Shown here piece after piece: positions 1 through 11,750 of a DNA stretch of 64,000 nt; within the stretch, counting starts at the first letter, position 1; every line of letters begins with the position of its first letter. Below the pieces are notes generated by a model. That model saw only the letters and a list, made by a program, of their open reading frames with translations. It did no database searches and was not told the DNA's origin. This stretch comes from Xestospongia bergquistia. Taxonomy: Eukaryota > Porifera > Demospongiae > Haplosclerida > Petrosiidae. Location: the NCBI GenBank assembly GCA_963965975.1, contig OZ014411.1, forward strand, positions 22,224,249 to 22,288,248, written 5' to 3'. Made by a program: the position numbers and the translations under genes.

Positions 1-299
1 AAGTATGAGACAGTAATTACTTATTGTATTTTCTGGAGCTGAAATCTTTGACTGGTATCCACCATCTTGCTCATGATGCTGATACTAAAATCAAAATAAT
101 ACAATTACTAAGACTAATAATTTCTTTAAAAGGATAGATGACCCAATTCTACTTTAATATTCAAAAGTAATCAATTCTTTTATATTGTAGTACTGCAACA
201 TTTTTCTTTAGGATTGTGAACTATTGTTAAACATCACCAAAACTTCTGTAATACTACCTCATTTGATATTTATAGCATTAACTTCATGAGTAGTAGTCA
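1..299. other. Intergenic, no gene seen
   Basis: AT-rich sequence with no supportable reading frame or repeat end. It precedes the first copy of the array repeat R. The left neighbour of the array lies outside the window. Confidence 0.5.
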
Positions 300-1640
300 G
301 GTGTTTTCAAATTAATAGCATGTTTGCTGTAGTATATTGTCAAGTCAATACAATTGACCTGTGCTGTTATCTTTACTTTTACTAATAAAGAAACTAAAGC
401 TAATACTAAAGCCATATCTTTTTGATAAAAAGCCAATATTATAATATTCAAGATTATTTAAACACCATTACCAAAACTATAAATATAAATGACATTTTAC
501 AATATACTATATCATGGTGTCTATTGCAAACTTTAAGAGAATAACACTACACCTAACTGTGCCTGATCATCAGTATATAGATATAGATACTATGATTGTC
601 ACAACTGCCATGTGTTAATCTATGATATGAACAAACCAACAATGCAAATTCTATAGTAGGAGTAGATTAAAATATATGATGTTTATATGCAATACAGTAG
701 TACATATTTTTGTATATACAATATAGAATTATGCTGAACTTGATTTCAGGGTAAGATATTACAATAATACACTACCATATATATACAAGGGAGTGTACAC
801 CTGTCACAGTATTAATCAAATTGCTATCATGACTTCACATATACAAGTTATGACAGAAGTCTATCATGACTCCCACAAGTAGCTAGTCACATTGTTAGTG
901 AAAACAACTAATCAGTGACACATCTTGTTATTGATAACTCAGATTTATACAGTGAATTATATAGACTTCTGATTATACTCTATACATATTGATAAGTTAC
1001 ATATCAATTACATGTACAATAGAAACATACATAAAGACTACAGTTTACTGCACCAAAGAAAGTTTTTCTAAAGTGAAAGACTGATTAAACTATACATCAC
1101 ACATATGTATTTGCATACATGCGAGAAGCCAAAATGTGACTCTGTTGAATTACATATATCTAATTAAATTTCAAATATTTACCTATTCATATCACTATGG
1201 AGACACTCTTTCACATCAATTAAAGGTTACACCACAGCATGTGAAGTGTTGATATACTCTGTTCAAATCATATCATTATTACTATAATATCAGTTTGAGT
1301 ATTAATGATCGTCATCCACATTACATCATTATGATATTATACCTTTTCTCGTCTGTAGGATTGAAATAATGGGTGGTTCTTGGTGTAACTTCACTCTGAT
1401 GACATCATCATTAAATGACAGTTAGTGATGTCATCATATATGATGACATCATCTAAATCCATCACCTACACCCTAAACCAAACCTTATGACACATAGTGA
1501 TGTCATCATCATAGTACAAGTTACATCATCATAAAAGTTACACCAAGAAGGACCCGAAATACTTGTTGCAATGCTGAGTGTGTATTATATAACCGAGTAA
1601 ACAAAACATGACCACAAGAGAATAATGGACCCACCTTGTC
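300..1640 (+). repeat. Array repeat R, copy A
   Basis: About 1.1-1.3 kb of non-coding AT-rich DNA, found again at about 13185-14215 (copy B) and 30985-32150 (copy C). Shared landmarks are a block around AACACCATTACCAAAACTAT and a block around GTGTACACCTGTCACA. A diverged core of about 320 bp also lies in introns of the SMB gene copies (28785-29100, 54765-55075, 56530-56850), so part of R is an older dispersed repeat. No conserved reading frame is visible across copies. Copy A alone carries a MITE at 1371-1555. Confidence 0.75.
1371..1555. mobile_element. MITE with about 20-bp inverted repeats inside repeat R
   Basis: The left end (GGGTGGTTCTTGGTGTAACT) and the right end (AGTTACACCAAGAAGGACCC) are inverted copies with two mismatches. 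The interior has several palindromic GATGTCATCAT/ATGATGACATC units. The orthologous sites in R copies B (about 14129) and C (about 32050) lack the insert, giving two natural empty sites. GAAATA occurs on both sides and may be the target duplication. Superfamily unknown. Confidence 0.7.
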
Positions 1641-1915
1641 TAATGGAAAGAGAGAACTTACGTAGAAATTGCATGTTATGCCTATGTACTGAGCAGCCTT
1701 TTCTCTCTGTTTGTGTTTAGTAGCGACGCCAATTTTTCAATTTTTTTCTCTATATTCGCTTTAATAGAAATAACGGCACAAAAGGCAGTGTTTATTGTAT
1801 CAAAAAAAGGCAGTTGACTGGTTCTTAGGTTAGTAAATATGCTGAATTTCATTTTGTCTTTTATGCTGAGAAGAAAGATCAGATGTATGTCTGTCATAGA
1901 ACTGGAAAGATAGAC
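1600..1915. repeat. Array segment shared with 36655-36945 and 42195-42235
   Basis: The stretch beginning near AATAATGGACCCACCTTGTC recurs at 36655 with small changes. Its final part (TTTTATGCTGAGAAGAAAGA) recurs at 42200. In the right-hand locus the two halves are therefore separated by about 5.3 kb that includes two adaptor copies and a Ginger element. A 71-codon minus-strand frame here has no domain and is not conserved in the copies, so it is not called as a gene. Confidence 0.55.
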
Positions 1916-3005
1916 TAGCTACAACTACCAAACAGACAACAACAAAGAGTAACCTACAACAAACTCTAACTCTACACACTCGCATGACTGTATAGCTCCT
2001 TGAGACACGCTCCTTCCGCCCTTATCTTAACATGCTTGTTTCATGTATAATAATATATATATATGTATACTGAGCTGGCTATTTAAAATTAGAGTATTGC
2101 ATGTTTTTGAGTCTGAGTAGTTATTTAGATGGCAGTTAACAATCTAATTAATGTAATAATTTGTAAATATACAACATAAATGTGAATAGAACAAAAAAGT
2201 TGTCTTTCTTTATATACATGTGTTTGTTACATGCTTCTTTATAATATTTCCTAATTAATGTAAACAATGGGGTGTGTCATGATGAACATGATTGCATTAT
2301 ACAATCAAGCATCACAACTGATTGAATAAAATAAACAATACTTACGTTGTTATAGAATGTGCTGTCAAATATAATTAATACTAAATGAGTGCTTAACAAA
2401 AGACATATCAAAGTTTCTAACATGTAAAGGAGTTTTAAAATTATTAAAAGGAAAATATTTTCGTGAAAGTTTAACATCTTACAAGTTGTAGATTTCATCA
2501 TATTTTTGAATAGTTGACAATTTTGAAGTCATTAAACTGATCAATGTACCTTAAATTATTACAAAACTTGCTGCTAGCATTTCTCCCTTACCTAACTATT
2601 ATTATTCAACTTATGTTCATTTAATAATCTCACAACAAAATATAAATAACTAAGTGAGCCTTCAAGGATAGTTAGAAATAACAGTACTGTGTGACATTAA
2701 AGTCTCATATTTCAATTCATAGCTCTAACTAAAGTGATGGTCAGAGTAAATTGTATGTGTTATAATAATTGTAATTTTGCTTTTAGTCCCTGTACATCAC
2801 AAAGATGTAATTCTATAGAAAAAGGTACTATGTGTTCTAGTGTCTAGAAACATCTTGTTGCTGCCATAGGCTGTCCAATGAAATCTGAGGACTCTTCTGT
2901 CTAGTGTGTAGTGAAAGTATATATTTTGTTACTTGGGTGCTTGGACTGCTTTCTCATAAGTAATAGTATCTTCTGCAGCTAGAAACTTCCTTATATTTTG
3001 CAAGA
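1916..3005. other. Intergenic, no gene seen
   Basis: AT-rich DNA. Part of 2600-2720 matches about 42360-42480 (shared phrase CTCACAACAAAATATAAATA), which marks it as array-derived. No supportable gene. Confidence 0.45.
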
Positions 3006-3325
<320 letters not shown>

Positions 3326-4160
3326 ACATACAATTATAATAAAGTTACTCATACAGTATTATAAAGGTTTGAGATTTTTAATGACAAGTAAATATATTTT
3401 ATTATATGTATATTTTCCCTTTTGTAATACCAAAAAAACTATAACATTGATCTAGACATAACACAAATTTCGGCAAATCACAAATGTATCAACATATAAC
3501 ATAATGTATTATATCAAACTTTGAAAAGCATACTTTTCATTTGCAAACATTTCACTAATATATCATGCAATAAACCCATTAACTAATACAGTTTTTCCAG
3601 GTGTTTAGAATACCTCATCCTGAAGTGTGAATGTCGTCAAACCTGCCATAATTTAAAGGAAAAAATTATATATATTATATATGTTTGCTAAAATTACATG
3701 CCCTTCACTAATATTGATTTAGTTGTTGTGATAGCAAAAAACAACACTACTCTGCAGGATCTGGTCCTGTTTGTGTTATATGTTAAATGATTGGTTACAT
3801 CACCAATACAGTTAACCATTAACAGTTATAATATAGAAATATATAAAAATTTCTAAAAAAATTCATTAAATGTAAGGATGGTAATAAAGCCTTTCAAACA
3901 GGTCCTAAGTTCAAATAGTAGTATGAGCATCCCTATACAACATCCACAATATCAAGGGCCTAATGCTTTATTGTAATTGGAACAGTTGAATGGCACTAAT
4001 ATAGTAAAATATAGCTTTAACAATAACCATTGATTTCAGGTAATCTTGTGTGGCTACTATGTAGTTGTAATTGTCTTGAGTACATTCATTCAACCTGTAA
4101 TAATGTAGAAAATACATTGTGAGCATATACTTTAACTAATTTACATTTCAAAATCCAGCA
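3326..4160. other. Intergenic, no gene seen
   Basis: AT-rich sequence with short runs of A/T and no frame, repeat end or splice-consistent exon that I can support. Confidence 0.45.
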
Positions 4161-5491
4161 AACAATTAAATAAATTTCTATAAAAAAGATTCACCAAAGT
4201 AGAAATGGTTGTATGGACATTCAAGACAAATTTGATCTCGTTAAGATAAAGGAACAAAGATTCCTGATAAAAATACCACTTATAATAAGACTGTGATATA
4301 AAAGGAATACTGGACCTCCAAAGTTCTATTAGCGATCTCTGTTTTTCCTCATAAAAATGATTAGAACTTCTAAAAATGACAAGGTATTTTCAAGTCCTTG
4401 CGTATCATTGCTTTCCTAGTTAAAAATGCTCAAAGTAAGACTTCTAAAATGGATGTCTCATGAAAAACCTTTCAGTGTAAAAATAATGTTTATAACACGT
4501 CTATTTTTGTAGTTATCAAGGTGAAAAAGAAGAAGATAAAATATCGCAACATTCCTAAATAGGCAATACTATAGTCTGTTTAATAGTCAATTTTAAAGAT
4601 AGTAAAAGTATGCAGAAAAGCAATCATGTTATTAAAACCAATTATTAAGTATTCTCACACATCAAGAACAAAGCAGGAATTTCGTCATGAGCTGACTGCT
4701 ATGGTTCTATAGCAAAACACTAGCGAAAGTGTGAAAACACTCAAGAAGTGCTTTTTGACATTGCCTTACAGGTGAGGCAGTTCACCTGTCACGTGTACGC
4801 TAAACGTCCGACTCATTATGAACGAGCAGAGATACAAAAAAGAAGTATTCAACAAATAATACTAGATTATGTCAATGTTTGATAATGCAATAAGAAACAT
4901 GGACGTGGCGATTCAAGTAATTTTTTAATAACTATCCTTGAAAATCATTTAACTAAAAATATAGTATTAGTTGTTTAATTATATTAACGTTATAATATAA
5001 GTTAATATTTTTATTTCAATATTCATAGTTTCACATTACCAATAAAGTATAAAGGTTCTATATGAATTGTAGACTGGTTTCATTGTAGAAGGAGAATATC
5101 CTAATGTTTGAATGTTAAAAGGACTGGACCACTTGTGAAAATCAGATCTTTTAGACACGTATCATCACTAATGTAATAGCATTGACAGTATACCATTCAC
5201 AGTACATAGACATCAGCTCAGTTATTAGGCCAACAGTTTCAGCTCCAATTAGTTCAGCAACTTGTGGTTAGGTTTATTAAATACAACTGCAACATTGTTA
5301 ACTAACTGTTCTTGAAGAATCACAAGTTATAATATAATTAATGTGTGTCTTACTGTAGCTAGTGTAAATTACCTACAAAACCTCTCTAATATTACTTCAC
5401 TTAAACATTTTTTAAAAACTCATTTTAGTTTATTAATGTGTTGATGAATAGTTGTTGTAAATATACATAAATACATACATACATACATACA
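4161..5491. repeat. Array segment shared with about 42480-43790
   Basis: Long matches to 42480-43790, with partial matches at 38170-38630 and 15690-15830. One shared piece (about 4770-4920, 43050-43210, weakly 34610-34730) looks exon-like. At 43050 it reads VRQFTCHVYTKRPTHYERAE and then loses frame in the other copies. I do not recognise this peptide; it may be a decayed exon of an unknown gene. The left flank of the CACTA element ends in a CATA microsatellite at 5470-5491. Confidence 0.55.
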
Positions 5492-5830
5492 CACTACAAA
5501 AAATAATTGTTGATTTAATTATTTTTTTGAGGTTATTTTAATTGAAACTGAGGTAACCACTTTCATGGTTGTAACAACCATAACAAAAATTGGTTATTTT
5601 TGCCATTTAAATATTACTTAATTTAACCATATTAAATACAGTTGATTATACTGTATAAAAAAGGTTAATTATACTATTGAAAAAGGTTAAATGTACTATA
5701 AGTTTAAGTTAATTTTACATTTGAATAAATGTTTTAAGAAATGAATATAGTTGATTTAAATATTAACTATTACCGTTATAAATAAAATTTGGCATTTTAA
5801 CCTTTTCATAATTGTATAATTACAATACCC
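5492..5830. repeat. Left subterminal region of the CACTA element
   Basis: Just inside the terminus are repeated short motifs: GGTTATTTT, GGTTAATTA, GGTTAAATG, TTAACCTTTT and TTGATTTAA. In plant CACTA elements such subterminal repeats are binding sites for the accessory DNA-binding protein. By analogy they could be sites for the transposase or the SAM/AT-hook protein of this element (inference). Confidence 0.65.
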
Positions 5831-5927
5831 CCATTTAAAATAATATGAACCTTTATTGAAAACAACCTATTTCAACATGTTTCAATGATAGACAACATGT
5901 ATAATGAGTGTTCTAGTAAACATATTA

Positions 5928-8111
5928 TTATGAAACAAATTTCCTGATATCAGTTGCGATCGAGAGAAAGCTACCACTTTTTGCTTTTTTGTAGCTGCCA
6001 GTTGGTAAATTAAATACCGACTCTTGAAAAAATAGACACACCTCCAACACTTCAACCATGTACTCCAAGTTAAGTACATAAAAGGACGAGAACCAGGTCA
6101 TCAACATCTCAGAGAACGAATGGGACGTTGTCAAAACGACACCTTCTACATATAAGAAAAACTGAGCACTGCCATCTTCTCTATAAAATCCAATAAAGTG
6201 AGGACCTGTATAGCGTGAGCATTCTGAGGTAACATCAGCTATATCATCATTCATCTAGTAGGATAAAATTTCAATAAGCATTCTAAATAATTAGAATTTA
6301 CAAACTTACCTTTCGTTCCTCATATATATACGAAATAGCATTAATCACACCTTTTTTAGGAAACAAATGGCAAAGTAGTGCTAAGGCAATTTTAGCATTA
6401 CAGTCTATATCACCTGTAAATTAAAAGTAATACATTTCAATTAACAATCACTTACTACCTTGATATTCAGCCTCAACTCTTTTTAAAAATCCTATAGTTT
6501 TTCCTTTTAACGAATTTCCATACGCTATTATAGCAGGAACCCATTTGTTCATCCAATTTTGGAAACATGTCTTAAAAACATCTTTCTTATCAAGAATAAG
6601 GTCCATCTCATTTATAATCTACAAATGTTAAAATATATGAAAAACGAGTGAAACCAAAGTCAACTAACCACATAGAGAATTTTCAATTCCTGAAATTTGT
6701 CAATCAGACAAGAAGCAGTGATTTCCGAAGATTCGTTTAATATTTCTTCACGTCTGTACATAAACGTTTGGTTACATAAAGAAATAACTATTTCTTTTCG
6801 CGGTTTTTCCATTTCAAGTTCTTTATATAGACCTGATTTATTACGAGATAATGTGATATGGTCATCATTGAGACCTTTCATAGGGGGATACCGGTCCTCC
6901 AAATTCTGCTTCTTTGGTCTACCCCTTTTTTTCTTGGGTGTTCCTTCAATGTCAGGTTCCATGTGTCGCTTACGAGAAGCAGCTTTCATATTATGAACAC
7001 GCTCAATTATTTTTTTCTCCCATGATCCCTATAAAAGTTGCATTGGTATATAAGAAGTTATGACAACTAACTTACATAACCACTGACTTTGTCCCCAAGG
7101 TCCTCCAAAAATTTGTACTTAGATACAAGCATTTTGGCTGCTTGGGTGCAAAATGCTTTGTCTGGATTATTTTTATACGAGAACATACTCGTAACAAGGT
7201 CACGGACAATTTCGTTACGAAGAGAAGGTGTTAATGCCCTCCGTTGATCCTCAATTGTTACTTTATGAATACAGTCCATGATAGTTGGTCTCCATGTAGA
7301 TGGAATTGTAAACTTTCCTTTGCTTGAAGATACAGATGAGCCAATTGAATGAACAGAAAACAAGTCATCACAATCTGAACTGCGTGGAGAAAAAGGAGAT
7401 GCCATATCAAATGTCAGGCTACTCATTTCTGATGACATCGGTGGACTGTATACTGATGGAGAGGTTATCGGTGGACTGATAATTGATGGAGAGGATATTG
7501 GTGGACTGATTGTAGTAGTAGGATTGTTAGGATTAGTCTAAAAATGAATAAACAAATCTTGGTGGTTATAAAAAAAAAACATACCATTTGACATTGAAAC
7601 TGTGCTCTCAATCGAATGATTTTTTTAACTACACCAATCTTTGTCACAACTTTAGAAATGTCATCTTCAGTGAGCTCCATAAAGGCTTCTCCATCTACTT
7701 CATGCTCTATAACAATAAACACAAACCATAGTACAACATTAAGAAGGTTCATAACTGTTGCAATAGTAAATTGACTTTATCACTTAATCATTATTAATTA
7801 ATTAGTAAGTGTTTAATTTGTATAGATGCACGTGTTTTTCATTCTCTAGAACATTGTAGAACTCTTACCATTCTGTTACATATTATAAATTCTGTCAGTT
7901 TGTCTATTTCAGCTGTTATTCATTATTCAGTAAAATAACAATAACCGCTACAAATCACAGTACTGAACTATACTAAGGTGAACGTGCACACATAGCGGCT
8001 TAAGTACTGAAACTTACCACGGAGCTTATCACATACGTCAATTGGTATACCCTTGTCAAGAAGCAAGTCAAACAGCTCATTATAATCCATATCTCGATTG
8101 AACTCGGTCAT
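5928..8111 (-). CDS. CACTA accessory protein: SAM-like domain plus AT-hook, 7 exons
   Basis: Exons on minus: 8111-8018, 7706-7585, 7537-7076, 7028-6669, 6618-6459, 6413-6310, 6254-5928. All have GT/AG borders and join in phase to give 542 residues. Residues 1-72 are a SAM-like helical domain (for example MDYNELFDLLLDKGI and LTEDDISKV..IGVVKKI). Next comes a Ser/Pro-rich stretch with four ISPP/SPSI-type repeats, then a basic AT-hook (KKKRGRPKK) about residue 245. The C-terminal half is mixed alpha/beta, unrecognised, and ends FVS. SAM-domain proteins listed as 'SAM domain-containing protein 3-like' are greatly expanded in some animal genomes; linking them to transposons like this one is from memory. 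The gene faces away from the transposase across a 119-bp gap. Likely role: binding element ends or assembling transposase complexes (inference). Confidence 0.8.
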
Positions 8112-8230
8112 TTTCGACACTTTATCAATAATATTTACCAGCAGTTAGCAACTAGATTTACACCATGTGCTTCTAAAATCGTCACGTGACCTTGACTCAT
8201 TATTAACCCTCACTCCTATAGTAGTTCTTC
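8112..8230. promoter_or_regulatory. Bidirectional promoter region of the CACTA element
   Basis: Only 119 bp separate the two divergent start codons (ATG at 8231 on plus, 8111 on minus). The gap holds no frame and includes CACGTGAC near 8184, an E-box-like site. Both genes must be driven from here unless 5' exons were missed. Confidence 0.5.
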
Positions 8231-10950
8231 ATGTCTGCCTCTGTTGTCAAATGTCAGATTTGTGACCTTTTATCTCCAAATTTCCGCCTTCATGTTAGTC
8301 ATCTTCGTCTTGTTCATTCAAAAGATTGTAATTTCGATGTAAATTGTGGAATAAAAGGATGCACCAAAAGGTTTTTAGCCTTTTCTGCCTTCAACACCCA
8401 TATTTATCGTCACCATCGGTCAGAGATGGGTTTAGATACTTCATTAGAATCTTCAGTTGATGTATGTACAAATTTATTACACAGTGTAGTTAAAGAGCCT
8501 GAAGAGAGCACAGATACTTGTTATGAAAACTCCATCGGTTGTAACGCTGGCTTGATATGTCATGATGACCCACAAGTATTTCAGCAGAGTTTATCTTATC
8601 GTTTTAAAGAAACACATGAACTCACAGCAGCAAAGTTTTTACTTAATCTTAGAGAAGGACATCGTGTATCTCAAGTCGCATTGGCAGACGTAATTAATGG
8701 ATGTCAATTGTTATGTTCACAAGCTGTTAGTTACTTAAAAGAGGAAGTGTTTCAAAGATTACATGCTAACCCTCCTGATATGAATGATTTAGAAGAGCTC
8801 TTCAATGATTTTCCTCTCCTTTTTGAGAGTGTCCAAACACAACATAGATTAAACAAATTTTGTGTTGATCACTTTAACCTTGTGGTATGTTGGACTTACT
8901 ATAAACATAATTATATTCTTAGTGTAATATTGGCATATTATTATAAAGAGTACAGGTATCTACTAATTACCTTTTCTGCTTATAATAATTTGAGGTAATT
9001 AAAGTACTATACATTAAGTTGTATGTATACGTACATGTACCTTATGATCTTTTCATATTTGTGTAGGAACCTAGAGAAGTTAAGTATGTTAATCAGTCAT
9101 ACTGGACAGAGCGATTTTCTGGTACTAAACGGGAGAAGGTTAGTCGAACAGATACGTTTTACTATGTACCAATTCTCGAGACTCTAAAAAATCTTCTACA
9201 ATTGGAAGACTTCCAGTCAGAAATTTTAAACCCTCACAACAATTGTTTTGATGGAAAATTGTATGATTTCTGTGACGGAACAATTTTTAAATCACATCCA
9301 TTGTTTTCGGTTCTTTCCAATGCATTACAAATAGTAGCCTACTATGATGAGTTGGAGGTTGTCAATCCAATTGGCTCCTATGTTAAAAAGCATAAACTTG
9401 GTTGCATGTTTTTCTTTCTGGGTAATATCAGGCCCCAATACCGATCTACTCTAAAATCAATTCATCTTGTGTCAGTTGGTAAACATGACGACATTGCTCA
9501 CTATGGTATTGATAGTTTCCTTTTTCCATTTGTGGAAGACCTTAAGGCATTGTACTGTGATGGTATTGAAGTCTCAATTTCTGGCAATCAAGTTACATTG
9601 TATGGTGGTTTGTTAGCTTTTTTAGCAGACAATTTAGCAGCACATTTAGTTGGTGGTTTTAAACTAAACATGTCATTTGCTCTCAGAGTATGTCGCACAT
9701 GTATGGTAACTCCTGAGCTATTGCAAAGCTGTTTTTGTGAGGATGAATGTATGATTCGTACCTCCAGTAGTCATTTTGAACAATGCTTATTGTTAAGTGG
9801 TCCATTAGGTGGCCATCATTCTGTATCATATGGAATCACTAGATTGTCTATACTTGAAGAAGTACCTGGTTTTTCTGTAATTCATGGTTTACCACATGAT
9901 ATAATGCACGACTTGTTTGAGGGTATAGTCCCATTAAACATGATGTTGCTAATTGAATACTGTGTCACAAAAATTTTTTTTACCATCAACGAGCTTAATG
10001 ACAGAATAAACAACTTTGATTTCATTGAAAACAAGCCATCATTAATTGATCCAAATATTTTCAAAAAGAACAGGAAAATAAGACAGTCAGCTTCTCAAAT
10101 GATGGCTTTGTCAAAACATTTTTCAATTTTAATTGGGGACAAAGTACCTGAAGATGATCAACACTGGTACTGTTTTCAAGTCATGCTTAAAATATGTAGT
10201 ATTGCCCTTGCACCTCTGGCTACTTATGACACAATAGCTTACCTTGGTATTTTAATTCAGGAATACTTAACACTTTTTCAAACTCTCTATCCAGCTACCA
10301 CATTAAAGCCTAAACATCATTATATGATTCATTATCCTTCACAAATACGCATGTTTGGGCCTCTAATTTATTCTTGGACTATGCGGCAAGAATCTAAGTT
10401 AAGTTTTGCTAAAAGGGTCTCATATTTGAGTAATTACAAGAATGTGAGTAAAACTGTGGCTAATAGACATCAGTACTGGCTCTGTCATAAGATTATATCT
10501 GACCCTTCTCTCCTTTCTCCATCTTTTAAAATAAGTCCAGTATGTGAAACCAATCCATTGTCTACTGAACCAAATTACGTTCAAGCAGAATTAACAAGGC
10601 TTTCACCTGGCTTAGATTTATTTTCAATTGTCAAACACCCTAAGTGGGTTAAGATGCAAAGTTCATCTTTTAAAATGGGTTATTATGTTTTACTGAAGTA
10701 TGACATTTATGAACCTCTGTTTGGTAAAATCATTGACTTGGTTATTTGTGAAGGAATTTTCATAATATGCGTTGAAGAGTATCATTCGTCTTTTTTTTAT
10801 TCTCACTACAATTCATTTGTCATTGTAAGTCATGGTACTTTCTCTGCTTTGGAGGTCAACAACCTTTATGATCATCGTCCTATTCATGCTAAGTATAGTT
10901 TTGTAAAAACTGATAAGTCAATTTACATTTCTTTGCCTTACTTGTATTAA
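8231..10950 (+). CDS. CACTA/EnSpm-type transposase with N-terminal C2H2 zinc fingers
   Basis: Two exons: 8231-8884 (donor GTATGT) and 9067-10950 (acceptor GTGTAG). They join in phase 0 to 845 residues. Residues 5-70 hold paired C2H2-like fingers (CQICDLLSPNFRLHVSHLRLVH, then CGIKGCTKRFLAFSAFNTHIYRHH). The core in exon 2 has the conserved MHDLFEGIVP segment and the KPKHHYMIHYP..MFGPL..WTMRQESK block that I associate with animal CACTA-type transposases. A CRTCM zinc-ligand motif lies between them. The ATG at 8231 is chosen because the zinc finger follows at once and the minus-strand partner starts 120 bp away. No stop or frame break is seen. The CACTA termini support the family call; active-site residues were not assigned. 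Confidence 0.88.
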
Positions 10951-11263
10951 TATTGAAATAACTTTTAATGGTTTATTTAATTCAATAATTGTTGTAAAAT
11001 TAACAAATATTAGGTTAAAATAATCAGTAGCTTGTTAAAATAATTTTTAATGGTTAATTTAACATAATTTCAGTCATAACAAACAGTAAGTCAGTTAAAA
11101 TAACTTTAAATATATGGTCAAATCAAAGGAAACATCTTAAATTAAACAAAGCTATTGAATTAACCATTACTAGTTGATTCAAATATATTCTATGTTGAAA
11201 TGAGTTTCACAAAATAGTTTGTTTTAAAAATACATGGTTATTTCAAATAAAATTTTTTATAGT

Positions 11264-11264
<1 letters not shown>
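10951..11264. repeat. Right subterminal region of the CACTA element
   Basis: At least six GTTAAAATAA-like or TTTAAC-like motifs (for example GGTTAAAATAATCAG, TTGTTAAAATAATT, CAGTTAAAATAAC) lie between the transposase stop and the right terminus. They mirror the left subterminal motifs in inverted sense. This density is above chance for plain AT-rich DNA by eye; I did not compute it. Confidence 0.65.

Positions 11265-11265
<1 letters not shown>

Positions 11266-11303
<38 letters not shown>
11266..11303. repeat. TA microsatellite
   Basis: Pure TA tract between the CACTA right end and the MITE-2 copy; also the insertion neighbourhood of the CACTA element. Confidence 0.9.
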
Positions 11304-11308
<5 letters not shown>

Positions 11309-11541
11309 GATTTACAAAAAAGGGACCACTTCTGTTAAAACAGCTTTAAAAAATGCAGTTGTAGACTTGTTATGGACACAACTATACATTATTCAATGGG
11401 TGTTTATTAAATAATTCATCAGTTCAAAACAATAGACAACTTGAAAGCAAATTGGTAAACATTCTATTTAAAATTGCTTACATACATGCAAGCGTTTTAA
11501 ATGGTTCAATTGATGTGGTCCCTTGTTGCAAATCAGGCTAC
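11304..11541. mobile_element. MITE-2, copy 1
   Basis: About 238 bp with inverted ends. It starts GTCCTGATTTACAAAAAA.GG and ends CCCTTGTTGCAAATCAGGCT.AC, flanked by TA repeats. Four copies occur at equivalent places of the array (also 16070, 38694, 43790). Its ends resemble those of MITE-1 at 15825. No coding capacity. Confidence 0.75.
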
Positions 11542-11750
11542 ATATATACAATAATAAGAGCTATGACACAATGTATAACCTCAAATAATTACTGACTAAA
11601 AAATAGTAGCATGAGTAAAACAAATAAACACAATAATTATTACATTACTATTAAGAAATATATACATCAATGTTTACATATAGAACATATAAAAGACAGT
11701 TTTGAAATGATTTCTGCACTTATTAATAATTTGAAAAGTGAAGAAGTTAT

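Larger units (their letters stand above)
5492..11264. mobile_element. Complete CACTA (EnSpm-type) DNA transposon
   Basis: The left end reads CACTACAAAAAAT at 5492; the right end, on the opposite strand, reads CACTATAAAAAAT ending at 11264. Between them lie two divergent genes: a transposase on plus and a SAM/AT-hook protein on minus. Both are open across all inferred splice junctions. The 250-300 bp next to each end carry many short GTTAAA/TTTAAC-type motifs, as CACTA subterminal regions do. The element splits a host segment whose unsplit form is seen at about 15800, 38600 and 43780, where the CATA microsatellite runs directly into TATATATGTCCTG. A 3-bp target duplication is not clear because both flanks are microsatellite. 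It may be recent and autonomous (inference). Confidence 0.9.

Noticed and set aside
6697-6996. Plus-strand frame of 99 codons inside the CACTA element
   Set aside because: Antisense to exon 4 of the SAM/AT-hook gene, whose splice sites and AT-hook support the minus strand.
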